A DNA stretch of 64,000 bases. It comes from Paraspadella gotoi. Taxonomy: Eukaryota; Chaetognatha. The notes below the pieces were generated by a model. It did no database searches and was not told the origin of the DNA. It saw only the letters and a program-made list of their open reading frames with translations. The DNA lies in assembly GCA_051294375.1 (NCBI GenBank), contig CM119270.1, positions 6,751,279 through 6,815,278 on the forward strand, read 5' to 3'. This document shows, one piece after another, positions 24,576 through 37,457 of the stretch; the first letter of the stretch is position 1; every line of letters starts with the position of its first letter. A program made the translations under genes and the position numbers.

Positions 24576-24892
24576 GTGAGAGAGAGAGAATACAACTAAA
24601 AATATATATGTATTTAAGTTGAGGATCTCAAATTTTGGACGATAATTAATTTTTTTTTATTTAAAAACTTTATACAATAAATTAAAAACGTGTTATAAAA
24701 ACCAAATAAAATTTGAAAATGACGGTATATTAGAATACTAAACTGAAATAATTAGAATTAAACATGTTGTAACTTATAAAAATGGTTTTATTGCTAGTGA
24801 AAAATTCTTTCCCTTCCCGTACCCAAATGCCGCCCTCCCTCATCCTTGCCAAACCCCATCCCATCACCCCCTCAACACCCCCACCTCACCAG

Positions 24893-25093
24893 TCTACGGC
24901 AAAGACCGCATCGATACAAAACATCACAGTCTTCGTCTTTTTCCACCCGGTCGTCCGGTGTCCGCCGTCCAAGTCTTTCACTCGCGGATTTGGAGTCACA
25001 GAATCTCACCGTGACATCTTGAGTTATCCCGAGATCCCAGCGGCGAATATCACCATCGAACAGAGTCACGAGTTCTTGCTCAGCGGACTCACG
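24893..25093 (+). pseudogene. Ig exon 6, erroneous second copy
   Basis: Matches 19101-19307. The first base of the exon is missing, and small deletions break the frame. The read-through stop after GTGAAGATT is conserved. Confidence 0.75.
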
Positions 25094-25440
25094 GTGAAGA
25101 TTTAAAGGGAGAGAGTGATAGGAACGAGTGAGGGAATTTGAGATGAGAGACAGGGAGTGAGACACAGGGATAGTTGTGGATGTTAATAGTTTAAATAAAT
25201 TCAAATGTACTTTTAAAATATTGAAACTTACGGAAAATAAGGAAATTTTTGTTTCAAAATAAATACGATTAAATTAAAACTGATCAAAGAAAAAAAATCG
25301 TTATATGGAAATTAGCGGAAATCCATAAATTCATCTTATAAACCATGAAAAAAGTTTAACGGTGAATAACGGTTTTTGATCGTTATAATGCGATTATATC
25401 GGAGCTTCATAAATAAAAAGCGAGGAAGTTCGATAGCAGC

Positions 25441-25441
25441 T

Positions 25442-25520
<79 letters not shown>

Positions 25521-25540
25521 CGAGAGAGAGAGAGAGATTA
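25441..25540. repeat. (GA)n microsatellite
   Basis: GA tract immediately after the duplicated block, in intron 6. Confidence 0.95.
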
Positions 25541-25691
25541 ATTTTCTACGGATTAAATATTTAAAAAGCGAAAATCTTAAATTATTTTTCGCCACTTAAT
25601 TGAAAACCGATCTACTTACGCTTCCAATCTCAAACCACCTTTTCCTTCCACCTTCACCCACCTAAACTCACTCTCCCCCACCCTCCTAAAG

Positions 25692-25825
25692 ATGTCGGAA
25701 TTCCTCACCGAACCTCACCCACCTTCGCGGCTCCGCGTCGTCATCCGCTTTTCCGTAAAGCGGCGTCACCGGCGCCTTTTGGAATCGCAGGTCGGCGTCG
25801 CTCTCAAGGCCGCCGGCGTCTTTAA
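25692..25825 (+). CDS. Ig receptor exon 7: middle of Ig4
   Basis: The acceptor is CACCCTCCTAAAG and the donor the consensus GTGAGT. The exon is 134 bases, entering in phase 0 and leaving in phase 2. It encodes MSEFLTEPHPPSRLRVVIRF, then SVKRRHRRLLESQVGVALKA and AGVF. There is no stop in this frame, and GC-rich third positions match exons 2-6. It has the alternating hydrophobic pattern of beta strands but no diagnostic residue, so its assignment to Ig4 rests on splice phase and position. Confidence 0.7.
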
Positions 25826-26230
25826 GTGAGTCACGTCTTCTATAAGACGGGGGCAGCTGGTAATTGGGTCATTAAAGTTCGGCGTTGATGTTCAATAATT
25901 ATTTTGTAGGTTAATAGATCTCTATCTCGTTATATATATATATTTTTTTTTTTTTTTACCGCAGAAGCTACGTTTTTTGTTTTTCAATTAACAAAAAACT
26001 TTAACGTTATATTATTTAGTTAATTTTTGGGTTGAAATTCGAGTTTAAAATCAACATTATAAGTGATTTTATTTAGATAGATTCTGTAATAACGAGGTCT
26101 ATTAGATGTTTAGGGCGCGACTATGACGGTTGTTTTAAATATCTAGTTTAAAGTTTACTTATCTTGATTCCCATGAATACTAGATATCCTCCAACCAATT
26201 CATTCATCTTCTTTTTCTCCCTCTCCACAG

Positions 26231-26561
26231 TGATCGAAANNNNNNNNNNTCGATGACTGTGCTCTCTTCTCCTTCGATCCCCTTAATTTCTCTCTCCCCC
26301 CACCTCTCCCCCGACACTTAAAATCCAGAACCGCCCGACGAAACGTGACCCTCAAATTTCTCTCTCGCCGCTCGACCGAGGACGCCGTTCCACTCCCCGG
26401 CGTCGTCGGCGGCGGCGTCGACAGCGTCGGCAGCGTCGGCGGCGCAGCGTCCGGCGGCGCCGCCTCCAATCTCGATCCCACCGTCGATCGAATCTCGGAA
26501 GTGACGCTGGCGCCGGGAAATCAGGGTCAGGTCGTCGTCATCGTCACCAGCTTCGTTTTGG
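26231..26561 (+). CDS. Ig receptor exon 8: end of Ig4, stalk, start of membrane helix
   Basis: The acceptor is TCTCCCTCTCCACAG and the donor GTGAGT; the exon leaves in phase 1. A 10-N placeholder (26240-26249) interrupts it. The frame before and after the gap agree only if the real gap is not 10 bases. After the gap comes DDCALFSFDPLNFSLPPPLP (Cys as the likely Ig4 F-strand partner), then RNVTLKFLSRRSTEDAVPLP. A GVVGGGVDSVGSVGG-type Gly/Ala/Ser stalk follows, then NQGQVVVIVTSFVLG, the first half of the membrane helix that continues in exon 9. NVT is a potential glycosylation site. Confidence 0.75.
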
Positions 26562-27886
26562 GTGAGTTAAGTGGGGGAAGGAGAATAGGTGGGGGGTTGG
26601 AAGGGTGGAGAGAAGAGGGGAAGAAGGGTAAGGAGGAGGTAAGGGCGGGGATTGAAGAAATAAGAAGGAACGTCATCGATGAGAGGAGGGAAAAAAAGAG
26701 TTTAGAAAGGGGAAATTAGATAAACTGTTAATAGGATGATGAGGAAAGAAAATTAAATTGCGGTAAAAAATAAAAATATAAAAATTAAAAATTATCGTAA
26801 GTCGTAAATTAGATTGACCTATAACGTTGGCGATGTCATTCACCTTTAAATAATTTTAAAATAATTTATAAATACAACTATTATCTTTCTTTTTTCCCTT
26901 TTTCTATCAAATCTCGTTTAATTTAGGAAATTCTTAAATCGAATTTCGTAAAATCCACTTCGACGTCACAAAAAGAGAACTTTATGTGAATTTTGGGAAT
27001 TTGTCATGAATTTCATTTTCTCTCTTTTTTTTTATTTTTATTGCCTTTTTTGTTTGTTTTTTTTTATTCTACGTACTTTATTTTATTGTCCGAGATGCCA
27101 AAAGGAATACCACTTCTCGAAAAAGGCGGAAGGAATTATGGTTTGACCGAAAGACCCTTTTCGTCAGGGCGAAAGAGGGAGCAAATGAGATGCAGTATTA
27201 GAGAAGAGAGATGAGAGAGAGACGATGAGAGAGAGAGAGAAGAGAGAGAGACGAGAGACCGGAGAGACGAGTCGACGCAGAGAGAGAGAGAGAGCTTTTG
27301 TGAAGCATCCAACCCGAACTAGATTTATTTTCAGCATTTTTTTTTCGGTTTTGCCTTTTATTGACGATACAGGGATGTAGGTATATAACTGGAAGAAAAA
27401 GATTAAAAAAATTACTAAATATGGCAAATATTTAAAAAAAGACAGAAATATGATTATATATATATATACATAATAGGAAGATAAATTAAAAATTAAAACA
27501 AAAAAATCATTGTTTTTACGGACTTTCGCTTCGTTGCGTTAGAATTTGGAGAAAAGAGAATAAAAAAAAATCCTAAAAATCCAAGAAAAATAAAGCTTAC
27601 GGGAAAATTACTTCACGAATCACGATTGTCCTTCAAAAAATTGGGCCAATTGTTTTAGATAGTTTCTATTGGATCAAGATGTTAGTAATGATATTTAAAA
27701 TGAGAAAATCGTTAAAAATTGGTTAAAAGTGGTTGGGGCATGAAAATGTATAAGTCAAGAAGATAAGAAGAGGAAGAGAGAAAGATTATCGACCGCGCAA
27801 CGTTACTTCCGGTGGCTGAAGCGAGAGCAGAAAAAATCCAATTTCACCTCAGGGAGCGAGAGAGAGAGAGAGAGAGAGAGGAGGAG

Positions 27887-27925
<39 letters not shown>

Positions 27926-27940
27926 TGAGCAGAAGCTTGA
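26562..27940. other. Intron 8, first part
   Basis: AT-rich intron with GA tracts at 27196-27300 and 27857-27930. No coding segment seen. Confidence 0.7.
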
Positions 27941-27949
27941 AAGCAGTGT

Positions 27950-29104
27950 GCTGTTCACTTCCTTCAAGTAATAACATTCAAAACGGATAAAAAACGAATA
28001 TTATATGGAAAAAAAACATAAATAAATAGCAAAGTTGGATAAAGAGAGAGAGAGAGGAGAGAAGAGAGAGAGAGGAGAGAGAGAGAGGCAGAGATCACGC
28101 GGAGAAGCGAATGTCCTGGGATCCAATCTCCGCCTTTATTTATGTCTTTCATTTTTTCACTCTTTTTTTATTTTTAGCTTGATTTTCCCAAACTCTCTCA
28201 CCATTCTAGATGCTTTGTGAGCGTGTTCTTGCGCCATCGTTAGTTCAATGCCAAAGCAGCGTGGAAGAAAAAAAAATGAAAGGAAAAGCCTTGGTTGAAG
28301 GAGAAGAGCTGAGAAATAAGGAAAAAATGGAGGAAAAATGAACAAATAGACGAAAAGATCGAGGGAAATTATAAAGAAAAGAATTTAAAGGAAAATGTTC
28401 AATGTTTGTTAAATGTTAAATGTTATCCAATGTTAGAAAAAGAAGGAAAAAAGAATATTCAGTACTGGAAAACAAAAGAGACCAGCGCAGGAGAAGCAAA
28501 AAAAAAAAAAAGGAAAAAAAAAAGAAAAAAAAAGAAAAGGTTATGAAAGATAAAAAAGGAAGAAGGAAAAGTGCGAGAAAAAGAAAGAGAGAGGAGCGTC
28601 GAAGGTCGGCGCCTTATCAACTCTGGCAGAGTCGAGTGAGGGCGCCATCCCGGCTGTGAAAAAAGGGGGGGATCATGTGAGACTTTGATATTTAGTGAAG
28701 TGGGGAGTTAGGGGATGGGAGAGGTTGACGGGAGTGGGAGTGTGAAGAAGAGTAAGTGAAATAAAAAAGAGAACAATGAATGGTGAAATTGGGCAGAGGA
28801 ACGGGGATTTGCGATGCGTTGCCGGTGAATCTGGTGTTGCTGAAACTTGAAGGAAATAGAGGAGTTCTGGTTTGATTAAGTGTTACCACAGATGATGAAG
28901 AAACAGAAGCGGTTGATGTGGAAAAATCTTGTTGAGTTTAAGGAGGCGAACGTCGGGAAAAACTTCAGATTGAACCACGAGTCGAATAAAGGGGGAAAAA
29001 TGGTGTGGTGGGCAGAAATAAGAACCAGAAAAACGCTTGAAAAAATACTAAGTTGGTGTGAAATGTTTTTTTCTTTTTTACTTGAATTTAAAAAAGAAAT
29101 TGTT
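27950..29104. repeat. Copy A of a 1.15-kb intronic duplicate
   Basis: Matches 29312-30455 in the same orientation, with one-base differences. It ends at a 25-N gap (29105-29129). No gene is seen in it. It contains A-rich tracts and small GA tracts. Confidence 0.85.
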
Positions 29105-29129
29105 NNNNNNNNNNNNNNNNNNNNNNNNN
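29105..29129. other. Assembly gap, 25 N
   Basis: Fixed-size gap next to the duplicated intron segment. Confidence 0.99.
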
Positions 29130-29266
29130 AATTATTGATGCATGATAGGTCATTCACTGCTGTGATTGTAGTATCATGACCTTGCGCATGATAGTCAATT
29201 GTTAAAACAAACGAAATTGCGCTGTATGGAGTGAAAGAGAGAAATGGAACAAGGGAGAAGAGAGAG

Positions 29267-29297
<31 letters not shown>

Positions 29298-29311
29298 AAT
29301 GCTTCAAAAGT

Positions 29312-29401
29312 TGCTGTTCATTCTTCAATTAATAACTTCAAAAGCGGATAAAAAACGAATATTATATGGAAAAAAAACATAAATAAATAGCAAAGTTGGA
29401 T

Positions 29402-29451
<50 letters not shown>

Positions 29452-30455
29452 ACGCGGAGAAGCGAATGTCCTGGGATCCAATCTCCGCCTTTATTTATGT
29501 CTTTCATTTTTTCACTCTTTTTTATTTTTAGCTTGATTTTCCAAACTCTCTCACCATTCTAGATGCTTTGTGAGCCGTGTTCTTGCGCCATCGTAGTTCA
29601 ATGCCAAAGCAGCGTGGAAGAAAAAAAAATGAAAGGAAAAGCCTTGGTTGAAGGAGAAGAGCTGAGAAATAAGGAAAAAATGGAGGAAAAATGAACAAAT
29701 AGACGAAAAAGATCGAGGGAATTATAAAGAAAAGAATTTAAAGGAAAATGTTCAATGTTGTTAAATGTTAAATGTTATCCAATGTTAGAAAAAGAAGGAA
29801 AAAAGAATATTCAGTACTGGAAAACAAAAGAGACCAGCGCAGGAGAAGCAAAAAAAAAAAAAAAAGGAAAAAAAAAGAAAAAAAAAAGAAAAGGTTATGA
29901 AAGAAAAAAAGGAAGAAGGAAAAGTGCGAGAAAAAAGAAAGAGAGAGGAAGCGTCGAAGGTCGGCGCCTTATCAACTCTGGCAGAGTCGAGTGAGGGCGC
30001 CATCCCGGCGTGAAAAAAGGGGGGGGATCATGTGAGACTTTGATATTAGTGAAGTGGGGGAGTTAGGGGATGGGAGAGGTTGAGGGAGTGGGAGTGTGAA
30101 GAAGAGTAAGTGAAATAAAAAAGAGAACATGATTGGTGAAATTGGCAGAGGAACGGGGATTTGCGATGCAGTTGCCGGTGAATCTGGTGTTGCTGAAACT
30201 TGAAGGAAATAGAGGAGTTCGGTTTGATTAGTGTTACCACAGATGATGAAGAAACAGAAGCGGTTGATGTGGAAAAATCTGTTGAGTTTAAGGAGGCGAA
30301 CGTCGGGAAAAACTTCAGATTGAACCACGAGTCGGATAAAGGGGGAAAAAATGGTGTGGTGGGCAGAAATAAGAACCAGAAAAACGCTTGAAAAAATACT
30401 AAGTTGGTGTGAAATGTTTTTTTCTTTTTTACTTGAATTTAAAAAAGAAATTAGG
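29312..30455. repeat. Copy B of the 1.15-kb intronic duplicate
   Basis: Matches 27950-29104 and continues at its right end into sequence beginning AGGCGCCGCTGGG, absent from copy A because of the gap. Confidence 0.85.
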
Positions 30456-31282
30456 CGCCGCTGGGTTTGAGAAACAAAGAATGTCGAGTTGAGCTGAAAT
30501 AAAGAGGAAGAAAGGAAGTAATTAACAAAGAAGAGAAAAACTAAAGTGAAAAAAAAATTAAAGAATAAAAAATGGCAAATGAATTGATGGAAAGAAAAGT
30601 GACAAAAATGAGTAAAATAGAGAAAACCGAATCACTGGGGCAAGAAGGAGAAGGAGAGCGAAGAACGGGAACAAATAAATGGGTGGGTGAGGGGAGAAAA
30701 AAGATATTAGGGTGGGCATTACCCACTGGGTAAGGCAAAAAAGAAATAGGGAAAAGAAAAGTGGATGTAAAAGGCGAAGGAAACAAGAGTCGAAGTGGCA
30801 GACTAAAAAGGGGTCACAGTAAAACCTCCCCTAAAAATGGGCGGAAATCTCTAGGGGGAAACAAAGAATTGGGAGGAAGGAAAAAGTTTATAGAAAATCT
30901 AAAAAAAAAAAATTTAGAATAAAAAATAGAAAAAGAGACCAAAAAAATGAGAGAAAGGAAAAACATTAAAGATAAAAAAGATGTAAAGGGCCCGAATACA
31001 ATTGAAAGAGAGGAACTTGCTAAAGGTAAAAAGAAGAAAAATGGTAACAAAAGGAGGAAAAAAGCGCGCCCAAAAAAAAATATATATATTGTGATTTTTC
31101 TTCTTTCAAATTCTTTTTCGTTACCAAAAAAAAGAAAAAAATCGGAAATTCGCGATAAGAGATATTTTTTTCAATTTTTCTTTTCTAGTCAAAGTTTTTC
31201 ATTTTTTTCTTTCATTTTTTCTTTTCTTTTTATTTCACCTCTCAACGTTTTCTTCTCTTCGTCTTCTTCATCTTTGTTTCAG
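30456..31282. other. AT-rich intron, no gene seen
   Basis: A-rich, then T-rich sequence leading to a strong pyrimidine tract before 31283. Confidence 0.6.
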
Positions 31283-31378
31283 GTCGTTCAACTTCTCCCC
31301 GACGTCACCACATTTTTCTGGGTGTTGAAGGATTTCTTTAAGGGACTTTTTGGTCGGTCTGTCGCTTTATTCTGTTGA
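31283..31378 (+). CDS. Candidate alternative terminal exon
   Basis: A strong pyrimidine tract with acceptor TCTTTGTTTCAG precedes a frame VVQLLPDVTTFFWVLKDFFK, then GLFGRSVALFC and a TGA. AATAAA follows at 31462-31467. However, exon 8 leaves in phase 1. In that phase the exon would instead read RSTSPRRHHIFLGVEGFL and stop. Either reading would remove the exon 9 half of the membrane helix. It may be a cryptic site only. Confidence 0.25.
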   Translation, partial: VVQLLPDVTTFFWVLKDFFKGLFGRSVALFC

Positions 31379-31715
31379 ACGAGAGGTTGAATAATATACT
31401 GAAATACTTGTGATGTATCCAAACTATCGGTTAGATTTGTCAAGTTGGTTTATGATTTAACAATAAAGATTAATTCATGCTGTTAAAACAAAATACCAAT
31501 AACCGAAAGTTGTATCCACCTGAAATAAATTAGAATTTATGAGTTTTATAAAATTTTAGACGAAACTCCTAAAAAAGATCTCTTTGAAGTTTCATAAATT
31601 GGGGTTGTATGTTGTATAAAAATAGATGGGCATATCGAATTCTCTGCTTATCAAGTTTAAAACTTGAAAGGGTGAAAATTTTGAAAAAAGCGAGGATGTG
31701 AAAAAGTAAAAAACA

Positions 31716-31739
31716 CAGAGAGAGAGAAAGAGAGAGAGC

Positions 31740-31811
<72 letters not shown>

Positions 31812-31815
31812 GAGC
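31716..31815. repeat. (GA)n tract with GAGC variants
   Basis: GA tract interrupted by regularly recurring GAGC units. Confidence 0.9.
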
Positions 31816-32188
31816 GAAAATATTGGCAAGAAAGGTTTAAGAATTACATCACCGGAAACCAAGTTTGAGACACACAAAGCGTCACGAACGGAGAAGATTC
31901 TTTACTCAACTTTTAACTTTTCCTAACTTTTTAACTAATATTTTAATATTTAATATGATAAAAAAAAGGTACGCCGGATTGCAATTGAACATTGCGGTTT
32001 TGATCGCCCAGCCGATACGAACCCTTCAAGACGAGCCGAGGTCAGCAGCCTAAGTTTAAAAAGAAAAGAAATTTGATTTTGAAAAAACTGGAAACTTTCT
32101 TCAAATTTCGTTTTAGAAATTCTTTGGCCTTCAACTCAAAAGTTAATGTTTCAACGAGTTCGTCCCAGTAACCGGGTCATGAAGTCCT

Positions 32189-32321
<133 letters not shown>

Positions 32322-32907
32322 CGTTTCCTAACTAAAATAGCGATCAGGACTCCGAAGCTAGGAAAAAAAAAACCGTCTCTCAAACATTAAGAGGCTTTTT
32401 AAAATGATAATAACATTTTCCTCCCAGTTCCAATTTAATTTTTTTTCTTATTCTTTTTAATTTTATTTCTGCTTTAATGTTTTCTTTCTTTCTTCACTTT
32501 TTCATTCAATTTTCTTCACCTCGTCGATTCACGCTTTTAAAAGGTTTTTTTTTCACGGTTTTGAAATTTGACTCCTCTTTTGTAGCCGTGGATTTTTAGC
32601 TAAACGTTATTGGTTTACCTTATTAAATAATTTTAATTTGTATATATACATATATATACGTAGGCTACTAGAATATTACACTGGTTTTTGTTTTAGTTTA
32701 TTTAGAAATAGTAAATATTTAATTGTAAATAGAAAAAGAAACTCTATCACTGAAAAGTGAATGATTACAATTACCTCGGGACTCTGCTGATTACAAATAA
32801 AAATCATTAAATGGAGGTTCTTTAAAAATTTTTTTTTTCAAATAGCCAAAGGCACATTTCACGAAGCCTGATTACTCTCTCCATCCCCTCACCGCCCAAA
32901 CCTCCAG

Positions 32908-33107
32908 GACTGATCTCAGTGACGATCGTCATCATCGTCATCCTCTTTCACAAACGCGGCATCCTTTGTCCCTTACCATCCTCACCCAACGAGGGTCAGA
33001 CCTTCTCGACTCACGCCTTCGCTCACCCGCCCGCCTACGTCGCCTCCTCGCCCGCCATGTGGCATTTCACGCAGATGTCGTCGCCCGTCTCCGCCCTCTG
33101 CGATTCG
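32908..33107 (+). CDS. Ig receptor exon 9: membrane helix and cytoplasmic start
   Basis: The acceptor is CCCAAACCTCCAG and the donor the consensus GTGAGT. The exon is 200 bases, entering in phase 1 as required by exon 8 and leaving in phase 0. Across the junction the protein reads VVVIVTSFVLG, then GLISVTIVIIVILFHKRG. This is a hydrophobic helix closed by HKR, the usual positive stop-transfer on the inside. The cytoplasmic part continues ILCPLPSSPNEGQTFSTHAF, then AHPPAYVASSPAMWHFTQMS and SPVSALCDS. It has no signalling domain or tyrosine motif that I recognise. It makes the receptor type I if the exon 1 leader is cleaved. Confidence 0.88.
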
Positions 33108-33923
33108 GTGAGTTGTCGTTGTTGTTGTTGTTGTTGTTGTTGTCTTCTGCCTTACTCCGTCCTTTCGCCGCCTTTTTCGCTTCCATTCGCGAATTGATTT
33201 GTATCAATGTTGACGTCTCTGATGTTTCGGTTGATGTTGTTGTTTTTGTTTTTCGGCTCTGCTACACTTTCGAGTTTCGTCGTTGTTGTTGTCTTCGTTG
33301 TCGTCGTTGTGGACGACGTAACTGTCGTCGTCGTCGTCGTCGTCTTTTTCCCTTTAACGTTTCTTACCTTTTTATCTCCGATGCGTGAATATAAAAGTTC
33401 GTTGTTGTTTCCGTTATTATTGTTGTTATCTTTCTACCTCAACAGGTGACGTTGCTCTTTTTTTCGTCATCTTATCTTCTCTTACTCCTCTCGCGGCGCC
33501 AAACGAGTATTCGCCCACGTATTCGTATTTCGCTGCCAGAGGATAAACAAAATAACACACAACTTTAAGTAAAGTTAAAAGTTTAATTACATACACACCG
33601 AGCAGCTATGTTACTTTCCTTAAAACGAAATAAAGAAGTCTTGATGTTCGCTCGTGACTTTGCATCTGAGTTTTTAGTTGGGGAATACTAGAAGGATTTT
33701 CTTTATTTTTTAGAAACGTTTTAAATTTCTTTTTAAGGGTTTTTTTTTTATTTCATCGACTCAACCTGTAGAGTTGACTTTTTTAAGGGGACCAAGTGAA
33801 CAGGGGGGGTAAAAAGCTGAAAACATAACGTTTGACCCTTTAACTTATGCTGGTTCTGACCATATAATTTTTTCTTCTATAACCATTTGGGAAAGTAGTT
33901 AAAAAATTCGATAAAATCAGCGA

Positions 33924-34336
33924 NNNNNNNNNNNNNNNNNNNNNNNNNNNNNNNNNNNNNNNNNNNNNNNNNNNNNNNNNNNNNNNNNNNNNNNNNNNNN
34001 NNNNNNNNNNNNNNNNNNNNNNNNNNNNNNNNNNNNNNNNNNNNNNNNNNNNNNNNNNNNNNNNNNNNNNNNNNNNNNNNNNNNNNNNNNNNNNNNNNNN
34101 NNNNNNNNNNNNNNNNNNNNNNNNNNNNNNNNNNNNNNNNNNNNNNNNNNNNNNNNNNNNNNNNNNNNNNNNNNNNNNNNNNNNNNNNNNNNNNNNNNNN
34201 NNNNNNNNNNNNNNNNNNNNNNNNNNNNNNNNNNNNNNNNNNNNNNNNNNNNNNNNNNNNNNNNNNNNNNNNNNNNNNNNNNNNNNNNNNNNNNNNNNNN
34301 NNNNNNNNNNNNNNNNNNNNNNNNNNNNNNNNNNNN
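33924..34336. other. Assembly gap, 413 N
   Basis: N run inside copy A. Copy B shows about 709 bases of AT-rich intron here (36389-37097). Confidence 0.99.
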
Positions 34337-34428
34337 GCTTATGATATCATTTTTATCACTGGGTCCCCTTAAACGGAAAAAAGGGAAAAATCTTCATTGA
34401 TATAAAACGAGTTGACTTTTAAAACGTC

Positions 34429-34464
<36 letters not shown>

Positions 34465-34489
34465 NNNNNNNNNNNNNNNNNNNNNNNNN
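34465..34489. other. Assembly gap, 25 N
   Basis: Fixed-size gap ending a CT tract. Confidence 0.99.
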
Positions 34490-35269
34490 TAGTTAGTAGT
34501 CTACCGTCTTTCTATAAGAAATAATCACGAGGAAGACTTTTTTCAATGGAAGGATATTCTGTTTAAATCTACTACCAAATAATTGTCACCGCCCCTGGGG
34601 AAAAAAATCAGGTAAAAATAGATGTAAAAACAACTCGATTCCGAATCCTGTTCGCATCGAAGGGCTCGCATTATTTTCTTCTCTTGGACAATAACCATCA
34701 TATTTGACCATCGAACCATTCGATTCAAATATGGACTTCTGGTCCGCTCGCGGAAGAAATATTTTTGACGCAGATTTTTATATAAAAATAAAGGGATTTT
34801 CTCACTTCAATTAAATGTCAACGCATTTAAGGTATGATTGTCATTTCATTTACAAATAAACTATTAATTCAGGACATCTGATAGCAAATATGTCTGAAGC
34901 GGCTCTCAAAATTTTTTCTTAGCATTTCATTTGTTATTTGAATATGATAACGATCATTTTAAAGTGAATTAGTCCCATTTTAGGTGAAATTTATTTAAAG
35001 TAAAAGTAAAAAGAGGAGCTAACGATCGGAATTCTAAGAAGTTTTCACGCGGGAAAGTCAGATTCTGAAAAAATTCTTATATGCGAAAATCTTCCAAAGA
35101 AGGGCGTGGATTTTCCGAAAGATTTTGGTTAATATTTTCTAATATTTATTGGTCGGGATTTTTTGAAACTTAAAAAATAAGCAATATTGCAATCATTCAT
35201 ACATTGGCCGGTACAAAGAATATATTTAAAAAAACCTCTGACTTTTTTTTGTCAAGAGCTTAGTCGCTA
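34490..35269. other. AT-rich sequence between copies, no gene seen
   Basis: Unique AT-rich sequence between the two versions of the exon 9 block. Confidence 0.6.
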
Positions 35270-37202
35270 TGGAGGTTCTTTAAAAATTTTTTTTTTCAAA
35301 TAGCCAAAGGCACATTTCACGAAGCCTGATTACTTTCTCCATCCCGTCACCGCCCAAACCTCCAGGACTGATCTCAGTGACGATCGTCATCAATCGTCAT
35401 CCTCTTTCACAAACGCGGCTCCTTTGTCCCTTACCATCCTCACCCAACGAGGGTCAGACCTTCTCGACTCACGCCTTCGCTCACGCCGTCCGCCTACGTC
35501 GCCTCCTCGCCCGCCATGTGGCATTTCACGCAGATGTCGTCGCCCGTCTCCGCCCTCTGCGATTCGGTGAGTTGTCGTTGTTGTTGTTGTTGTTGTTGTT
35601 GTGTCTTCTGCCTTACTCCGTCCTTTCGCCGCCTTTTTCGCTTCCATTCGCGAATTGATTTGTATCAATGTTGACGTCTCTGATGTTTCGGTTGATGTTG
35701 TTGTTTTTGTTTTTCGGCTCTGCTACACTTTCGAGTTTCGTCGTTGTTGTTGTCTTCGTTGTCGTCGTTGTGGACGACGTAACTGTCGTCGTCGTCGTCG
35801 TCGTCGTCTTTTTCCCTTTAACGTTTCTTACCTTTTTATCTCCGATGCGTGAATATAAAAGTTCGTTGTTGTTTCCGTTATTATTGTTGTTATCTTTCTA
35901 CCTCAACAGGTGACGTTGCTCTTTTTTTCGTCATCTTATCTTCTCTTTACTCCTCGCGGCGGCCAAACGAGTATTCGCCCAGTCATTTCGTATTTCGCTG
36001 GCCAGAGGATAACAAAATAACACACAACTTTAAGTAAAGTTAAAAGTTTATATTACATACACACCGAGCAGCTATGTTACTTTCCTTAAAACGAAATAAA
36101 GAAAGTCTTGATGTTCGCTCGTGACTTTGCATCTGAGTTTTTAGTTGGGGAATACTAGAAGGATTTTCTTTATTTTTAGAAACGTTTTAAATTTCTTTTT
36201 AAGGGTTTTTTTTTATTTCATCGGACTCAACCTGTAGAGTTGACTTTTTTAAGGGGACCAAGTGAACAGGGGGGGTAAAAAGCTGAAAACATAACGTTTG
36301 ACCCTTTAACTTATGCTGGTTCTGACCATATAATTTTTCTTCTATAACCAATTTGGAAAGTAGTTAAAAAATTCGATAAAATCAGCGAGCTTAATTTTCT
36401 TTAAAAATCGGTAAGAAGAAAATCTTTTTCAAGTTTAAAATTTTTTTTCCAAAAAAGAGTAAGATCTAATTTAAAAAGATTTTCAGCTTTTATTACAAAA
36501 AATTTATAAGAAAAAAAACTAGGAATGAATCAAAATTTAAGGTATCGACTGATTTTATTTAAACTTTCTTTTCAAATGATTCTGTTAATTGGATGAAAAT
36601 AAAACTCTTTGAAGTAATATAAATAATAAAGAAGAGAAAGATTCTATACTTTTGCTAAATTTTTAATTGTTATAATTAGGAATCAATATAGTTTAATAAT
36701 ACATTTAAAGGATGAATATGAATATTAATTAATAATTATTACAGTTTTGTTTCTGTAAGAATATAATTTAGGTTTGATTTGGCTGCTTTTAAGTAAATAT
36801 AAAAATAAAAAATAATATTGTCTTGTAAAGCCTTTGTTCAATGAGGCTTAAACCTAAAATTGTAGCTTTGTACAATAAAAAATAAAAAATTAGAATTTAG
36901 TAAAAAATACTTTCTAATGCAAAATAAAATAATGGATTATATAAATATTTAGGTAGGGTCAACTAAATTTTTTTTTCATAATTATCAAATTTTTGTTTCC
37001 GCTACAATAAGAGATAGGAATTTTTTTTGCCACTTTCCCGTGCAAAGAAAAATTAATGACTATCACCATTCAAATTCCTTTGATGATAGACCCTTAAGCT
37101 TATGATATCATTTTTATCACTGGGTCCCCTTTAAACGGAAAAAGGGAAAAATCTTCATTGATATAAAAACGAGTTTGACTTTTAAAACGTCATTCTCTCT
37201 CT

Positions 37203-37290
<88 letters not shown>
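35270..37290. repeat. Copy B of the exon 9 block
   Basis: Matches 32812-34464 and fills its 413-N gap. It ends in a CT tract followed by (CA)n at 37284-37300. Confidence 0.88.
35366..35566 (+). pseudogene. Ig exon 9, erroneous second copy
   Basis: Same splice sites as 32908-33107. An extra A in the membrane-helix codons, a lost A, and an altered CACGCCGTC stretch shift the frame more than once. Confidence 0.78.
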
Positions 37291-37300
<10 letters not shown>

Positions 37301-37457
37301 GACACGCACAGACTAACTCTCGACGATCTCTGTCGTTGACGCGATTCGTCATCAGAGACAGAGAGCGAGCGAGAGAGAGAAAAAAAATCGCTCTTCTCTC
37401 TGCTTTTTTTCTTCCTTTCCTTTTCTCCTTTATCTCTTTCTATCTTTCCTCGTCTAT

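Larger units (their letters stand above)
19813..25440. repeat. Copy B of the 5.7-kb block (error-laden)
   Basis: Same order as 14072-19787, with frequent one-base changes in every exon and intron. Its final part bridges the 209-N gap of copy A and continues past the block end into intron 6. Confidence 0.9.
32812..34464. repeat. Copy A of a block containing Ig exon 9
   Basis: Matches 35270-37290. It includes a 413-N gap (33924-34336) where copy B has about 709 bases, and it ends in a CT tract at a 25-N gap (34465-34489). Exon 9 is open in this copy only. Confidence 0.88.

Noticed and set aside
19813-25440. A second, paralogous Ig gene or tandem exon duplication
   Set aside because: Differences from the first copy are mostly indels spread equally over exons and introns, not the synonymous changes expected of a working duplicate, and the copies meet at a 25-N gap.
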